Notes: generated by a model not told the origin, from the sequence alone. Counted from the first letter of the stretch, positions 14,527 through 22,021 are shown. The stretch is DNA of 31,818 bases from GCA-002282575 sp964519885 (GCA_964519885.1 CAZFLX010000025.1:1-31818); one strand, 5' to 3'. Translations and numbers: made by a program.

Positions 14527-15933
14527 ATGGTGACACAACTTATCGCACGTCTTAAAGAAGAAAACATCAAATGGGTGGATCTTCGTTTTTGTGATACTCA
14601 TGGTAAAGAACAACACGTAACCATTCCATCAAGCAAAGTCGATGAAGCTTTTTTTGAAGTCGGTCAACCATTCGATGGTTCTTCGGTTGCTGGCTGGTTA
14701 GGCATTGAAGCGTCTGACATGGTGTTGTTGCCACACGCTGATACCGCAATCATGGATCCATTTACCAATGATCCAACGATGATTATCCGTTGTACCATCC
14801 ACTACCCGATTTCTATGGAAGGCTATGACCGCGATCCTCGTTCAATCGCGATGCGCGCTGAAGCTTACTTAAAATCAACCGGAATTGCTGATAGCTGTTT
14901 CGTTGGTCCAGAACCAGAATTCTTTATTTTCGACGACGTACGTTGGGGCGCTGACATGTCGGGTTGCTTCGTTAAAGTTGACTCGCAAGAAGCTTCTTGG
15001 AACACCGAAAAAGTTTACGCCGACGGCAACATGGGTCACCGCCCAGCTACTAAAGGTGGTTACTTCCCAGTTCCTCCTGTTGACCAACTACACGAAATCC
15101 GTGTTTCTATGTGTGACTACGCTGAAGCAATGGGCTTAGGCATCGAAACTCACCACCACGAAGTGGCGAACGCAGGTCAATGTGAACTAGGTGTTGCGGG
15201 TAACACCCTAGTGAAAAAAGCGGACGAAGTTTTGGTACTGAAATACGCTATTCATAACACTGCACACCTATACGGCAAAACAGCAACCTTTATGGCGAAA
15301 CCTATCGTTGGTGACAATGGTTCAGGCATGCACGTTAACATGTCGTTATCGAAAGACGGTAAAAACCTGTTCGTAGGTGATGGTTATGGCGCTTTGTCGG
15401 ATATGGCAATCTACTTCATCGGCGGCATCATCAAACATGCTAAAGCCTTGAATGCCTTCACCAACTCAGGCACTAACTCGTACAAGCGTTTGGTTCCTGG
15501 TTTTGAAGCACCGATTATGCTGGCTTACTCTGCGCGTAACCGTTCAGCGTCAATCCGCATTCCTTACGCACCAAACCCACGCACTCGTCGTATCGAATGC
15601 CGTTTCCCAGATCCTATGTCTAACCCATATTTAGCTTTTGCCTCAATCTTGATGGCTGGCTTAGATGGCATTATGAATAAGATTCACCCAGGTGAGCCTG
15701 CAGACAAAGACTTGTACCATTTGCCACCAGAAGAAGCGAAAGCCATTCCTCAAGTTTGTCATTCATTAGATATGGCGCTAGAAGAGTTGGATAAAGATCG
15801 TGACTTCTTAACTGCAGGTGGCGTGTTCACCAATGACATGATTGATGCTTACATCGAATTGAAGATGAAAGAAGTCACGCGTATGCGCATGACCACTCAT
15901 CCAGTCGAGTTCGACATGTACTACAGCCGTTAA
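14527..15933 (+). CDS. glnA: Glutamine synthetase, type I
   Basis: The product has 468 residues (E. coli 469). It makes glutamine from glutamate, ammonia and ATP in the cytoplasm and forms dodecamers. Signature segments are the N-terminal F-D-G-S-S-V-A-G-W, the catalytic E-P-E-F-F-I-F, the H-H-E-V-A region, the ATP loop K-P-I-V-G-D-N-G-S-G-M-H and N-R-S-A-S-I-R-I-P. The adenylylation tyrosine is Tyr397 in K-D-L-Y-H-L-P-P-E-E, so control by GlnE and PII is expected. The ATG at 14527 is supported by AAGGA 7 bases upstream; an in-frame TTG at 14509 has no such site. It is transcribed alone from a sigma-54 promoter and ends at a bidirectional terminator. Confidence 0.98.
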   Translation: MVTQLIARLKEENIKWVDLRFCDTHGKEQHVTIPSSKVDEAFFEVGQPFDGSSVAGWLGIEASDMVLLPHADTAIMDPFTNDPTMIIRCTIHYPISMEGYDRDPRSIAMRAEAYLKSTGIADSCFVGPEPEFFIFDDVRWGADMSGCFVKVDSQEASWNTEKVYADGNMGHRPATKGGYFPVPPVDQLHEIRVSMCDYAEAMGLGIETHHHEVANAGQCELGVAGNTLVKKADEVLVLKYAIHNTAHLYGKTATFMAKPIVGDNGSGMHVNMSLSKDGKNLFVGDGYGALSDMAIYFIGGIIKHAKALNAFTNSGTNSYKRLVPGFEAPIMLAYSARNRSASIRIPYAPNPRTRRIECRFPDPMSNPYLAFASILMAGLDGIMNKIHPGEPADKDLYHLPPEEAKAIPQVCHSLDMALEELDKDRDFLTAGGVFTNDMIDAYIELKMKEVTRMRMTTHPVEFDMYYSR

Positions 15934-15953
15934 TTCGCTCTGGCGAATGACGC

Positions 15954-15984
15954 AAAAAAAAGCACTCCTCGCGAGTGCTTTTTT
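15954..15984. terminator. Bidirectional terminator between glnA and the methyltransferase gene
   Basis: The stem AAAGCACTC with GAGTGCTTT around a 5-base loop has an A run on the left and a T run on the right, so it can stop transcripts from both converging genes. Confidence 0.93.
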
Positions 15985-16000
15985 ATTTCTAGCGACCAAA

Positions 16001-16786
16001 TTAGGGAATCTGGTAAATGAATAATTGCGTTTGACGCTTATCAGACAATTCCCATACCTCAAGCGGCTCAACACCCTCAATCGCGAACGAATTAGACACC
16101 AACAAACTTCCCGACTTCATTTCGGCGCAAGCCTTTTGCCATAGGCGCGTCATGGGAACAGGGGACAAAAACACATACACCATATCGACTTGACTTAACT
16201 CAGCCTGCCACATATCACCACGCGACACCTGACCTAAACCCAACCATCGACACCAAGCATTGGAAAGTAGCGCCAGCATAGGCGAATATTCAACGCCTTT
16301 CGCATCGATACCCGCTCGCGCCAAAGCACGCACTACCCCACCTAAACCTGAACCCAAATCCAGTACAAATCGCACTCGGTAAGTCTGTACCAATTCCACC
16401 AAGGCTTGATGTGTTGTGTCGTTGGTTAAATATAAAGGTACCCGGTCTTTTAACACTGCCGAAAACACCAACATTAAAACAATGGCTATCATGGCGAACC
16501 ATAAAGGATCTACCAAGGTTTGCGTCGCCCCCCAATAGAGCCCGACTGGCAACACCGTCTGCACCCATAACCACCAGCGTGGCAGCCCAATTAACCAACT
16601 TAACAGCACTGACAAGCCAACTTGCAAAAGCAAGAAACCCTGTACGTAAGACATTCCCATTAACCAGTCAACCCAAACCGTGGCACTAAATTTAACCAGC
16701 AATAGCGCAGCAAATTGTACCAACAACACCCACCACAGTGGATTAACTCCATTCAAAATAGACTTTATTGAATCAATTTGGTGCAT
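16001..16786 (-). CDS. Membrane-anchored class I SAM-dependent methyltransferase-like protein
   Basis: The product has 261 residues. The first 115 or so contain about four hydrophobic segments (about 17-35, 47-67, 70-90, 94-112) rich in Trp and Leu. After a linker, the SAM-binding motif I, V-L-D-L-G-S-G-L-G-G (141-150), begins a Rossmann-type methyltransferase domain, continuing with an acidic residue in G-V-E-Y-S-P and R-G-D-M-W. The catalytic domain is short and the substrate cannot be told from sequence. It converges with glnA and diverges from the TorF-like gene. Its first codons lie about 77 bp upstream of the sigma-54 promoter at 16863, so NtrC sites for that promoter could lie inside this gene. 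Confidence 0.75.
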   Translation of the reverse strand: MHQIDSIKSILNGVNPLWWVLLVQFAALLLVKFSATVWVDWLMGMSYVQGFLLLQVGLSVLLSWLIGLPRWWLWVQTVLPVGLYWGATQTLVDPLWFAMIAIVLMLVFSAVLKDRVPLYLTNDTTHQALVELVQTYRVRFVLDLGSGLGGVVRALARAGIDAKGVEYSPMLALLSNAWCRWLGLGQVSRGDMWQAELSQVDMVYVFLSPVPMTRLWQKACAEMKSGSLLVSNSFAIEGVEPLEVWELSDKRQTQLFIYQIP

Positions 16787-16862
16787 ATATTAGCAAACAC
16801 TCAACTCAATTTTAACAAAAATATTATATAACCTATTGTTTTAAATGTATTAAATATAAATA

Positions 16863-16878
16863 TGGCACATTTAAAGCT
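16863..16878 (+). promoter_or_regulatory. Sigma-54 promoter of the TorF-like porin gene
   Basis: TGGCAC-ATTTA-AAGCTA has GG and GC at the correct -24/-12 spacing. The surrounding DNA is AT-rich. The promoter lies 69 bases before the start codon. I see no full NtrC dyad nearby, only a GGTGC half-site around 16781-16785. Confidence 0.72.
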
Positions 16879-16946
16879 ATAAACTTAACACCACAAGATT
16901 CCAACAACCACATTTTATTGAAACGTTAAACACATTGGAGTGTAAC

Positions 16947-17675
16947 ATGAAAAAACTATTATCAACCGCGATTGCTACTGCTTTAACCGCTACAGGTTTA
17001 TTAGCCACTTCAGCTACACTCAATACTGCAGCCGCTGAAGTTTCATTCAACGCGGGCGTCATGAGCCAATATATTTTCCGTGGCGTAACACAGCGTGATG
17101 GTGCATCCATCATGGGCGGAGCGGATTACACACATAATTCTGGATTCTACTTAGGCACTTGGTTCGCTCAAGTCGGTAATTCTGGAAATCTCGGCAACTC
17201 ACAAGGCCTAGAGATTGATGTTTACGGAGGCTACAACGCAAATATTGGCGATTTAGGCTTAGGGGCTGGATTTACTAGCTACCAATACACCGACAAAATT
17301 ACTTCAACAAAAACTGGTTTCGACACATCATACAACGAATTGAATTTTAAAGCCTCTTATGGACCATTCACCGCAACAGTCAATCCTGGCTATCGCGAAG
17401 CAACTCCTGGAACAGGCAGCAAAGATGCTAAATATCTTTTTAGCTCGATTAAAGCGGAATATGCTGGCTTTTATGGCTTATACGGCCACTGGGATTGGGA
17501 CAATAACGGCCCTAAGGATGGCAACTACTTACAAGCTGGTTACAAAACAGCATTGGGCGGCATTGACCTAGAAGCAGCAATCGTTCGTTCAAGCAAAGAA
17601 CTGAATGTTATTGGAGCAAAAGCAGGTATCGATGAAGACACTCGCATGTTTTTTTCTGCCAGCAAATCTTTCTAA
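16947..17675 (+). CDS. TorF-family outer-membrane protein (TIGR02001 type)
   Basis: The product has 242 residues. A signal peptide (M-K-K-L-L-S-T then a hydrophobic, Ala/Thr-rich core, cleavage near A-A-A-E at about 32) leads to a beta-barrel-like protein. It starts with the family hallmark S-F-N-A-G-V-M-S-Q-Y-I-F-R-G-V-T-Q-R-D-G and then S-G-F-Y-L-G-T-W-F-A-Q-V. It ends in S-K-S-F, with the C-terminal Phe typical of outer-membrane barrels. Family members are putative porins of unknown substrate. The ATG at 16947 is chosen because GGAG lies 6 bases upstream; a TTG at 16935 would be an unlikely start. A sigma-54 promoter and its position beside glnK-amtB point to nitrogen-limited expression. 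Transport of a nitrogen compound across the outer membrane is inference only. Confidence 0.87.
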   Translation: MKKLLSTAIATALTATGLLATSATLNTAAAEVSFNAGVMSQYIFRGVTQRDGASIMGGADYTHNSGFYLGTWFAQVGNSGNLGNSQGLEIDVYGGYNANIGDLGLGAGFTSYQYTDKITSTKTGFDTSYNELNFKASYGPFTATVNPGYREATPGTGSKDAKYLFSSIKAEYAGFYGLYGHWDWDNNGPKDGNYLQAGYKTALGGIDLEAAIVRSSKELNVIGAKAGIDEDTRMFFSASKSF

Positions 17676-17706
17676 TTTAACCCGATTGATCCTCATGTTA
17701 ACCCTT

Positions 17707-17730
17707 AGCAGCCGAAAGGCTGCTTTTTTT
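17707..17730 (+). terminator. Rho-independent terminator of the TorF-like gene
   Basis: AGCAGCC pairs with GGCTGCT around a GAAA tetraloop, followed by six T. It isolates the porin gene from glnK-amtB, which has its own promoter. Confidence 0.93.
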
Positions 17731-17756
17731 ATCCCAGCAAAACACCATAAACATTT

Positions 17757-17773
17757 TGGTGCAATAAGCACCA
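17757..17773. promoter_or_regulatory. Inverted repeat of GGTGC/GCACC half-sites upstream of glnK
   Basis: TGGTGC-AATAA-GCACCA is a perfect dyad about 84 bases upstream of the glnK sigma-54 promoter, the position expected for an NtrC enhancer. The half-sites have NtrC-like sequence but stand in the reverse order to the consensus dyad (GCACC-N5-GGTGC). It may be an NtrC site of altered layout or a site for another dimeric regulator. Confidence 0.5.
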
Positions 17774-17856
17774 TATTTGATTTACAAAAACTTAATAAAC
17801 GCTTAAAAACTCATAAAAATTAACTAAGCTATTGTTTTTATGAATTAATTAAGTAT

Positions 17857-17872
17857 TGGCACACAAAAAGCT
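17857..17872 (+). promoter_or_regulatory. Sigma-54 promoter of glnK-amtB
   Basis: TGGCAC-ACAAA-AAGCTT has GG and GC at the correct -24/-12 spacing and ends 44 bases before the glnK start. It has the same AAGCT -12 half as the TorF-like promoter. Confidence 0.8.
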
Positions 17873-17916
17873 TAATTTTAATAGCTTATCACTATTCTAA
17901 AACACGGAGACTCATC

Positions 17917-18255
17917 ATGAAATTGATCACCGCCATCATCAAACCCTTCAAACTCGACGATGTTCGAGAGGCTTTGAGTACGCTCGACATCCACGGCATG
18001 ACTGTGACCGAAGTTAAAGGCTTTGGTCGTCAAAAAGGCCATACTGAAATTTACCGTGGTGCTGAATACACGGTTGAATTTTTACCCAAAATCAAAGTCG
18101 AAATTGCGGTTGCCAGTGAACGTGTTGATAGCGTCACTGAAGCCCTGATTGGCGCCGCACACACCGGAAAAATCGGCGACGGTAAAATTTTCATTACCAA
18201 TTTAGACGAAGTGGTCCGCATTCGCACAGGCGAACGTGGCTCAGTCGCGCTCTAA
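17917..18255 (+). CDS. glnK: PII signal-transduction protein GlnK
   Basis: The product has 112 residues, the standard PII length. The T-loop contains the uridylylation site Tyr51 (E-I-Y-R-G-A-E-Y-T-V-E-F-L-P-K). The family signatures G-F-G-R-Q-K-G-H and T-G-K-I-G-D-G-K-I-F are both present. PII trimers bind ATP/ADP and 2-oxoglutarate and report nitrogen status. GlnK next to amtB blocks the ammonium channel when nitrogen is ample. A sigma-54 promoter precedes it, and amtB follows 29 bp after its stop. The name glnK rather than glnB rests on this linkage. Confidence 0.96.
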   Translation: MKLITAIIKPFKLDDVREALSTLDIHGMTVTEVKGFGRQKGHTEIYRGAEYTVEFLPKIKVEIAVASERVDSVTEALIGAAHTGKIGDGKIFITNLDEVVRIRTGERGSVAL

Positions 18256-18284
18256 GCTTATTTTACTCATAAGGAGAAACCATT

Positions 18285-19640
18285 ATGCAAGCACTTGCTC
18301 AAAAAGCCTTGCTTACCCTTGCTGGGGTTGGCAGTTTAATGACGCCGATGCTCAGCTGGGCTGAAGAAGCCGCTGAAGCTGTTACCGAAGTGGCGACAGA
18401 AGCCGCAGCAGAAGTCGCCACCATTAGTGCGGGTGATACCGCTTGGATGCTGATTTCTAGCGCGCTGGTATTATTAATGATTATTCCTGGCTTAGCACTT
18501 TACTATGCAGGCATGGTTCGTCAAAAAAATGCCCTTTCAACCATGATGCAAGTCTTTGCTGTTGTCGGCGTGGGCACGCTGGTATGGTTTGCTTACGGCT
18601 ACAGCCTCGCTTTTGGTGATGGTGGTGAGTACAACGCCTATATTGGTGATTTGTCAAAAGCTTTTTTAGCAGGCATTACACCAGAGGACATTAAAGGCAC
18701 GATTCCTGAAGTGCTTTTCATCATGTTCCAAATGACCTTTGCCATCATTACCCCTGCCATTATCGTTGGTGGTTATGCAGAGCGCATGAAATTTTCAGCA
18801 GTCTTATTATTCACTGCTTTCTGGATTACCTTTGTGTATGTGCCTATCGCTCACTGGGTATGGGGCGGTGGTTTCTTATCAACCGACGGTGTTTTAGACT
18901 TCGCGGGTGGTACGGTAGTGCACATCAACGCGGGTATTGCTGGCTTAGTGGCTGCGATTATGATCGGCAAACGTAAAGGCTTCGGTGCTCAAGCGATGCC
19001 TCCGCACAGCATGATGCTGACCATGGTGGGCGGTGCCTTGCTGTGGGTAGGTTGGTTCGGTTTCAACGCAGGTTCTGAATTAGCTGCTGATGGTGTTGCT
19101 TCGATGGCCATGCTGGTCACACAAATTGCGACTGCTGCTGCTGCGATTGGTTGGATGATGGCTGAGTGGATTGTACGTGGCAAACCAACAGGCTTTGGCT
19201 TAATCTCTGGTGCGGTGGCTGGCTTAGTTGCGATTACCCCAGCAGCAGGTTTTGTTGGTCCAACAGGCGCTCTTTTCCTTGGTATCCTAGCGGGTGTGAT
19301 TAGCTTTGTCGCTGCCACCAGCATCAAACGTGCCTTTGGTTATGATGACGCTTTAGACGCCTTCGGTGTCCATGCGGTTGCGGGCATTGTCGGTGCGCTA
19401 TTAACGGGTATCTTTGTTGATACGATGTTCGGTGGTAAAGGCTTAGCTGAAGGTGTGAGCATGATGTCTCAGTTCATTATTCAAGCAGAAGGCGTGATTG
19501 TCACCATCATCTACGGTGTGATTGTTACTGCCATTATTTTGAAAGTGATTGATATTCTGGTCGGTCTGCGCATTAGCGAAGAAGAAGAAGTGGAAGGTAT
19601 GGATATTGCATTACACAACGAACGTGCCTACAATCACTAA
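18285..19640 (+). CDS. amtB: Ammonium channel AmtB
   Basis: The product has 451 residues. The N-terminus is a signal peptide (cleavage near M-L-S-W-A at about 26) followed by an Ala/Glu/Val-rich linker (about 27-45). The channel core has 11 helices. Key segments are G-L-A-L-Y-Y-A-G-M-V-R-Q-K-N in helix 1, G-G-T-V-V-H-I-N-A-G-I-A-G with the first pore histidine, and D-A-F-G-V-H-A-V-A-G-I-V-G with the second. It conducts ammonia/ammonium across the inner membrane as a trimer, gated by GlnK. GGAG lies upstream of the ATG. It ends at a strong terminator. Confidence 0.96.
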   Translation: MQALAQKALLTLAGVGSLMTPMLSWAEEAAEAVTEVATEAAAEVATISAGDTAWMLISSALVLLMIIPGLALYYAGMVRQKNALSTMMQVFAVVGVGTLVWFAYGYSLAFGDGGEYNAYIGDLSKAFLAGITPEDIKGTIPEVLFIMFQMTFAIITPAIIVGGYAERMKFSAVLLFTAFWITFVYVPIAHWVWGGGFLSTDGVLDFAGGTVVHINAGIAGLVAAIMIGKRKGFGAQAMPPHSMMLTMVGGALLWVGWFGFNAGSELAADGVASMAMLVTQIATAAAAIGWMMAEWIVRGKPTGFGLISGAVAGLVAITPAAGFVGPTGALFLGILAGVISFVAATSIKRAFGYDDALDAFGVHAVAGIVGALLTGIFVDTMFGGKGLAEGVSMMSQFIIQAEGVIVTIIYGVIVTAIILKVIDILVGLRISEEEEVEGMDIALHNERAYNH

Positions 19641-19665
19641 TTAATTACTGGGATCATTCCCTAAC

Positions 19666-19698
19666 AAAAAATCCCCGCTCAATGGCGGGGATTTTTTT
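19666..19698 (+). terminator. Rho-independent terminator of glnK-amtB
   Basis: ATCCCCGC pairs with GCGGGGAT around a 6-base loop, with an A run before and seven T after. It closes the core nitrogen operon and marks the left border of a small accessory insert. Confidence 0.95.
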
Positions 19699-19720
19699 AT
19701 GTGTCAGCAACACACTTCAG

Positions 19721-19840
19721 TGCTACGAAGTAGAAAGCTCGGCCACCGCCTACGGCTGGAGCGACTACACGCCCGAAATGCCTGATGCTGAGATTCTCTC
19801 ACGCCTGTTAAGGTTGAACGAGCAGCGAAGTGATGCATAA
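19721..19840 (+). pseudogene. Remnant of the 3' end of a DNA methyltransferase-like gene
   Basis: An open frame of 39 codons ends at TAA 19838-19840. It has no start codon in a sensible place and no upstream part: the amtB terminator ends just before it. The encoded tail reads A-Y-G-W-S-D-Y-T, then P-D-A-E-I-L-S-R-L-L-R-L-N-E-Q-R. This pattern (Y-G-W, then E-I-L-x-R-L-L-x-L-N) is what I know from the C-terminus of large adenine-specific DNA methyltransferases of restriction-modification systems (type IIG/YeeA-like). The match is short and made from memory. If correct, a restriction-modification gene once stood here and was deleted except for its end. Confidence 0.45.
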
Positions 19841-19867
19841 CTTAACAAATATGTTATTATTAAGACC

Positions 19868-20203
19868 ATGAGTTACACGATTAGTTATTACAACGAAAAA
19901 GTGCAAGCAGAAATTAATGCTCTACCTTTAGGCATTCGAGCAAAATACGCGGCACTCGCATCGAGAATGATGGCAAGTGGTGCCAATTTGGGTGAACCAC
20001 ATACAAAAGCTTTTGGTGACGGTTTATTTGAGTTGCGCTTAAAAGCACAAGAGGGCATCGGACGCGTGTTTTACTGCACCTTAATCGGTAAAAGAATTGT
20101 CATATTACATAGTTTTGTTAAGAAAACACAAAAAACCCCAACAAATGAACTCAATATCGCCACATTGAGATTAAAAGAGGTGAAAAGCGATGCTAACACA
20201 TGA
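19868..20203 (+). CDS. RelE/HigB-type toxin (Gp49-like) of a type II toxin-antitoxin pair
   Basis: The product has 111 residues. It matches the phage-derived Gp49/HigB-like branch of the RelE superfamily: L-P-L-G-I-R-A-K-Y near the start, the central H-T-K-A-F-G-D-G-L-F-E-L-R-L-K, G-I-G-R-V-F-Y-C-T, and the C-terminal V-I-L-H-S-F-V-K-K-T-Q-K-T-P. Members cleave mRNA at the ribosome; this is inferred from the family. It overlaps the following XRE antitoxin gene by 14 bp. All conserved blocks are present, so it appears functional. It differs in type from the toxin at 1261. Confidence 0.9.
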   Translation: MSYTISYYNEKVQAEINALPLGIRAKYAALASRMMASGANLGEPHTKAFGDGLFELRLKAQEGIGRVFYCTLIGKRIVILHSFVKKTQKTPTNELNIATLRLKEVKSDANT

Positions 20204-20477
20204 ACAAATGGTATCTGAGTGGATGAAAGATCCTAACTTTAAAGCCGAATACGACCGCATTGAACGTGAAGAAATGCCCATGCTTGATATGTTACTCAAA
20301 GCGCGTCGTGAAGTTGGCATGACACAGTCACAAATTGCCGAAAAAATGGGAACGCAAGCGTCAGCCGTAGCGCGTTTAGAACGCGCCTTGGCAACGGGTA
20401 AAATGTCACCCTCTATCGCTACCCTACAAAAATATGCAGCAGCTTTGGGTAAAAACCTAGAAATTCGGATGGTATGA
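20190..20477 (+). CDS. HigA-type XRE antitoxin
   Basis: The product has 95 residues. An N-terminal helical segment (about 1-35) is followed by a helix-turn-helix: R-R-E-V-G-M-T-Q-S-Q-I-A-E-K-M-G-T-Q-A-S-A-V-A-R-L-E, then S-I-A-T-L-Q-K-Y-A-A-A-L-G-K-N-L-E-I. This is the usual partner of Gp49-like toxins. AAAAGAGGTG lies before its ATG inside the toxin gene, and the 14-bp overlap implies coupled translation. It should neutralise the toxin and repress the shared promoter near 19850; that is inference. Confidence 0.9.
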   Translation: MLTHEQMVSEWMKDPNFKAEYDRIEREEMPMLDMLLKARREVGMTQSQIAEKMGTQASAVARLERALATGKMSPSIATLQKYAAALGKNLEIRMV

Positions 20478-20499
20478 GCAACCGCTCCTAAACCCAGCG

Positions 20500-20608
20500 A
20501 ACTGGCAAAATAGCGAGGCGCAAAGCGCACAGAACAAGGAGTCTACACCAAGTAGATGACGCTGTTCGAGCACTGAAGCAACGAAGCTAGATGCCAGCGT
20601 AGCCAGTT
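20500..20608. repeat. Nested imperfect inverted repeat after the second toxin-antitoxin pair
   Basis: Outer arms AACTGGC (20500-20506) and GCCAGTT (20602-20608) enclose GAACA (20532-20536) with TGTTC (20563-20567), which in turn enclose TCTAC (20542-20546) with GTAGA (20552-20556). The right arm runs into the gor stop codon. The element fills nearly the whole gap between the antitoxin gene and gor, and I see no coding frame in it. Confidence 0.45.
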
Positions 20609-21963
20609 TAGCGCAGGGTAACGATTTCTTCCGCAATACTCGGATGCACCGCAATGGTATTATCAAAGTCGGCTTTGGTGGCGCCCATACCCATCGGGAT
20701 GGCAAAGCCTTGAATGCCTTCATCGGCACCTTCACCTAGCCAATGCACGCCGACCACTTCTTCGTTGTCGTTGGCACAAACCAGTTTCACATGCACTGGC
20801 ATGGGGTGAACGGACATTAAATGACGCATCGGCGTGAATTTGCTGCTGTAAACTTTGACATTAGCTTCGCCATATTGCGCTTTGGCTGCGGCTTCGGTTA
20901 AACCGATCATCGCTAGGGGCGGATGGGTAAATACCACCGTGGCGACGTATTTGTTATCGAGCTTACGACCTGGCTTATTACCCCACAAACGATCCGCCAA
21001 ACGACGACCCGCCGCAATCGCAACTGGGGTAAGCGCGATTTGACCTGTGGCATCACCGACCGCGAAAATGTGGTCTACACTGGTTTTTTGCCATTCATCG
21101 ATGGTGATAAAACCACGTTCGGTTGCCACACCAGCGACTTCTAAGTTCAGGCTCGCTGTGGCAGGCTTACGACCGACAGCCCAAATGACTTTGTCTGCCG
21201 TCCAGCTTTGACCGTCCTCTGAAGTGACTGTCACGCCTTCCGCCGATTCACTCAGCGCCGTGACTTTTACGCCACCTTTGAAGACAATACCTTCTTTTTC
21301 CAACACTTCGACAAAGGTGTTGCGGATGTCTTCATCAAACGCAGGTAGCGGTTTATCGACCATATCCACTAGGGTAATATCGACACCAAATGCTTTCATT
21401 GCGCTGGCTAATTCGACGCCAATGTAACCACTACCAATCAGAATGACGGATTTAGGCATGGTTTCCCATTTAAACACGTCATCGGAAGTGCCGCCCAAGG
21501 CTGCACCTGCAACAGGCGGTACAATCGGCACACTACCAGGTGAAAGCACAATGCGCTCGCCCGTATATTCAACATCGCCGACTTTAACACTATGAGCAGA
21601 AGCCATCACTGCATCGCCAACCACGCGGGTAATGCCTTTGCCTTCTAAATAACCACCGTACCAGTCACCGATACCTGTGGTGTAGTTCAAACGACGCTTG
21701 GCAAATTCGGTGTAGTCAAAATCAAACTCAAAATCCTCGCCCTGTTTAGGTGAGAACCCCCAACCTTTAGCGTCTTTTAAGGCGGCTGCATGACCTGCGG
21801 AATACCACCAAACTTTTTTCGGCACACAGCCACGGTTCACGCACGCACCACCAATACGGTCACGCTCAATTAACAATACTTTAGCGCCGTACTCTGCCGC
21901 GCGCTCGGCTACGGAAAGACCACCCGAACCACCACCGACGACGATGACATCAAATTTTTCCAT
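20608..21963 (-). CDS. gor: Glutathione (or glutathione-amide) disulfide reductase with NADH-type coenzyme site
   Basis: The product has 451 residues (E. coli Gor 450). It has the FAD loop G-G-G-S-G-G (10-15), redox pair C41/C46 in C-V-N-R-G-C-V-P-K-K, second FAD site A-V-G-D-A-T, and catalytic H440-P441 with E445. These are the marks of glutathione reductase. The coenzyme site is unusual. The dinucleotide loop is G-S-G-Y-I-G (177-182), not G-x-G-x-x-A. The next strand ends in D200-M201-V202-D203 with P207, where E. coli has V197-R198-K199-H200 and R204. The arginines that bind the NADPH phosphate are therefore missing and an acid is present, as in NADH enzymes. The peroxidase partner lies 226 bp upstream on the same strand. 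The symbol is by family; a garB-like role is possible. Confidence 0.9.
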   Translation of the reverse strand: MEKFDVIVVGGGSGGLSVAERAAEYGAKVLLIERDRIGGACVNRGCVPKKVWWYSAGHAAALKDAKGWGFSPKQGEDFEFDFDYTEFAKRRLNYTTGIGDWYGGYLEGKGITRVVGDAVMASAHSVKVGDVEYTGERIVLSPGSVPIVPPVAGAALGGTSDDVFKWETMPKSVILIGSGYIGVELASAMKAFGVDITLVDMVDKPLPAFDEDIRNTFVEVLEKEGIVFKGGVKVTALSESAEGVTVTSEDGQSWTADKVIWAVGRKPATASLNLEVAGVATERGFITIDEWQKTSVDHIFAVGDATGQIALTPVAIAAGRRLADRLWGNKPGRKLDNKYVATVVFTHPPLAMIGLTEAAAKAQYGEANVKVYSSKFTPMRHLMSVHPMPVHVKLVCANDNEEVVGVHWLGEGADEGIQGFAIPMGMGATKADFDNTIAVHPSIAEEIVTLR

Positions 21964-22005
21964 GCTATGACTCCTTAGTTGAGTTGCTGAATTGAATCTA
22001 GACCG

Positions 22006-22021
22006 TTATGAATATTCATAA
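22006..22021. promoter_or_regulatory. 16-base palindrome in the gor leader
   Basis: TTATGAATATTCATAA is a perfect 16-base palindrome 43 bases upstream of the gor start codon. A second partial copy, GTTATGAATAT, occurs at 22063-22073. The arrangement suggests an operator for a dimeric regulator. It does not match the OxyR consensus well, and I cannot name the regulator. Confidence 0.4.

Noticed and set aside
20500..20608. Integron attC site after a toxin-antitoxin cassette
   Set aside because: The overall palindromic look is suggestive, but the ends do not fit the GTTRRRY / RYYYAAC core sites and no integrase or cassette array is present.
22006..22021. OxyR binding site in the gor leader
   Set aside because: An OxyR site needs four ATAG/CTAT elements at fixed spacing; only fragments of that pattern occur here.
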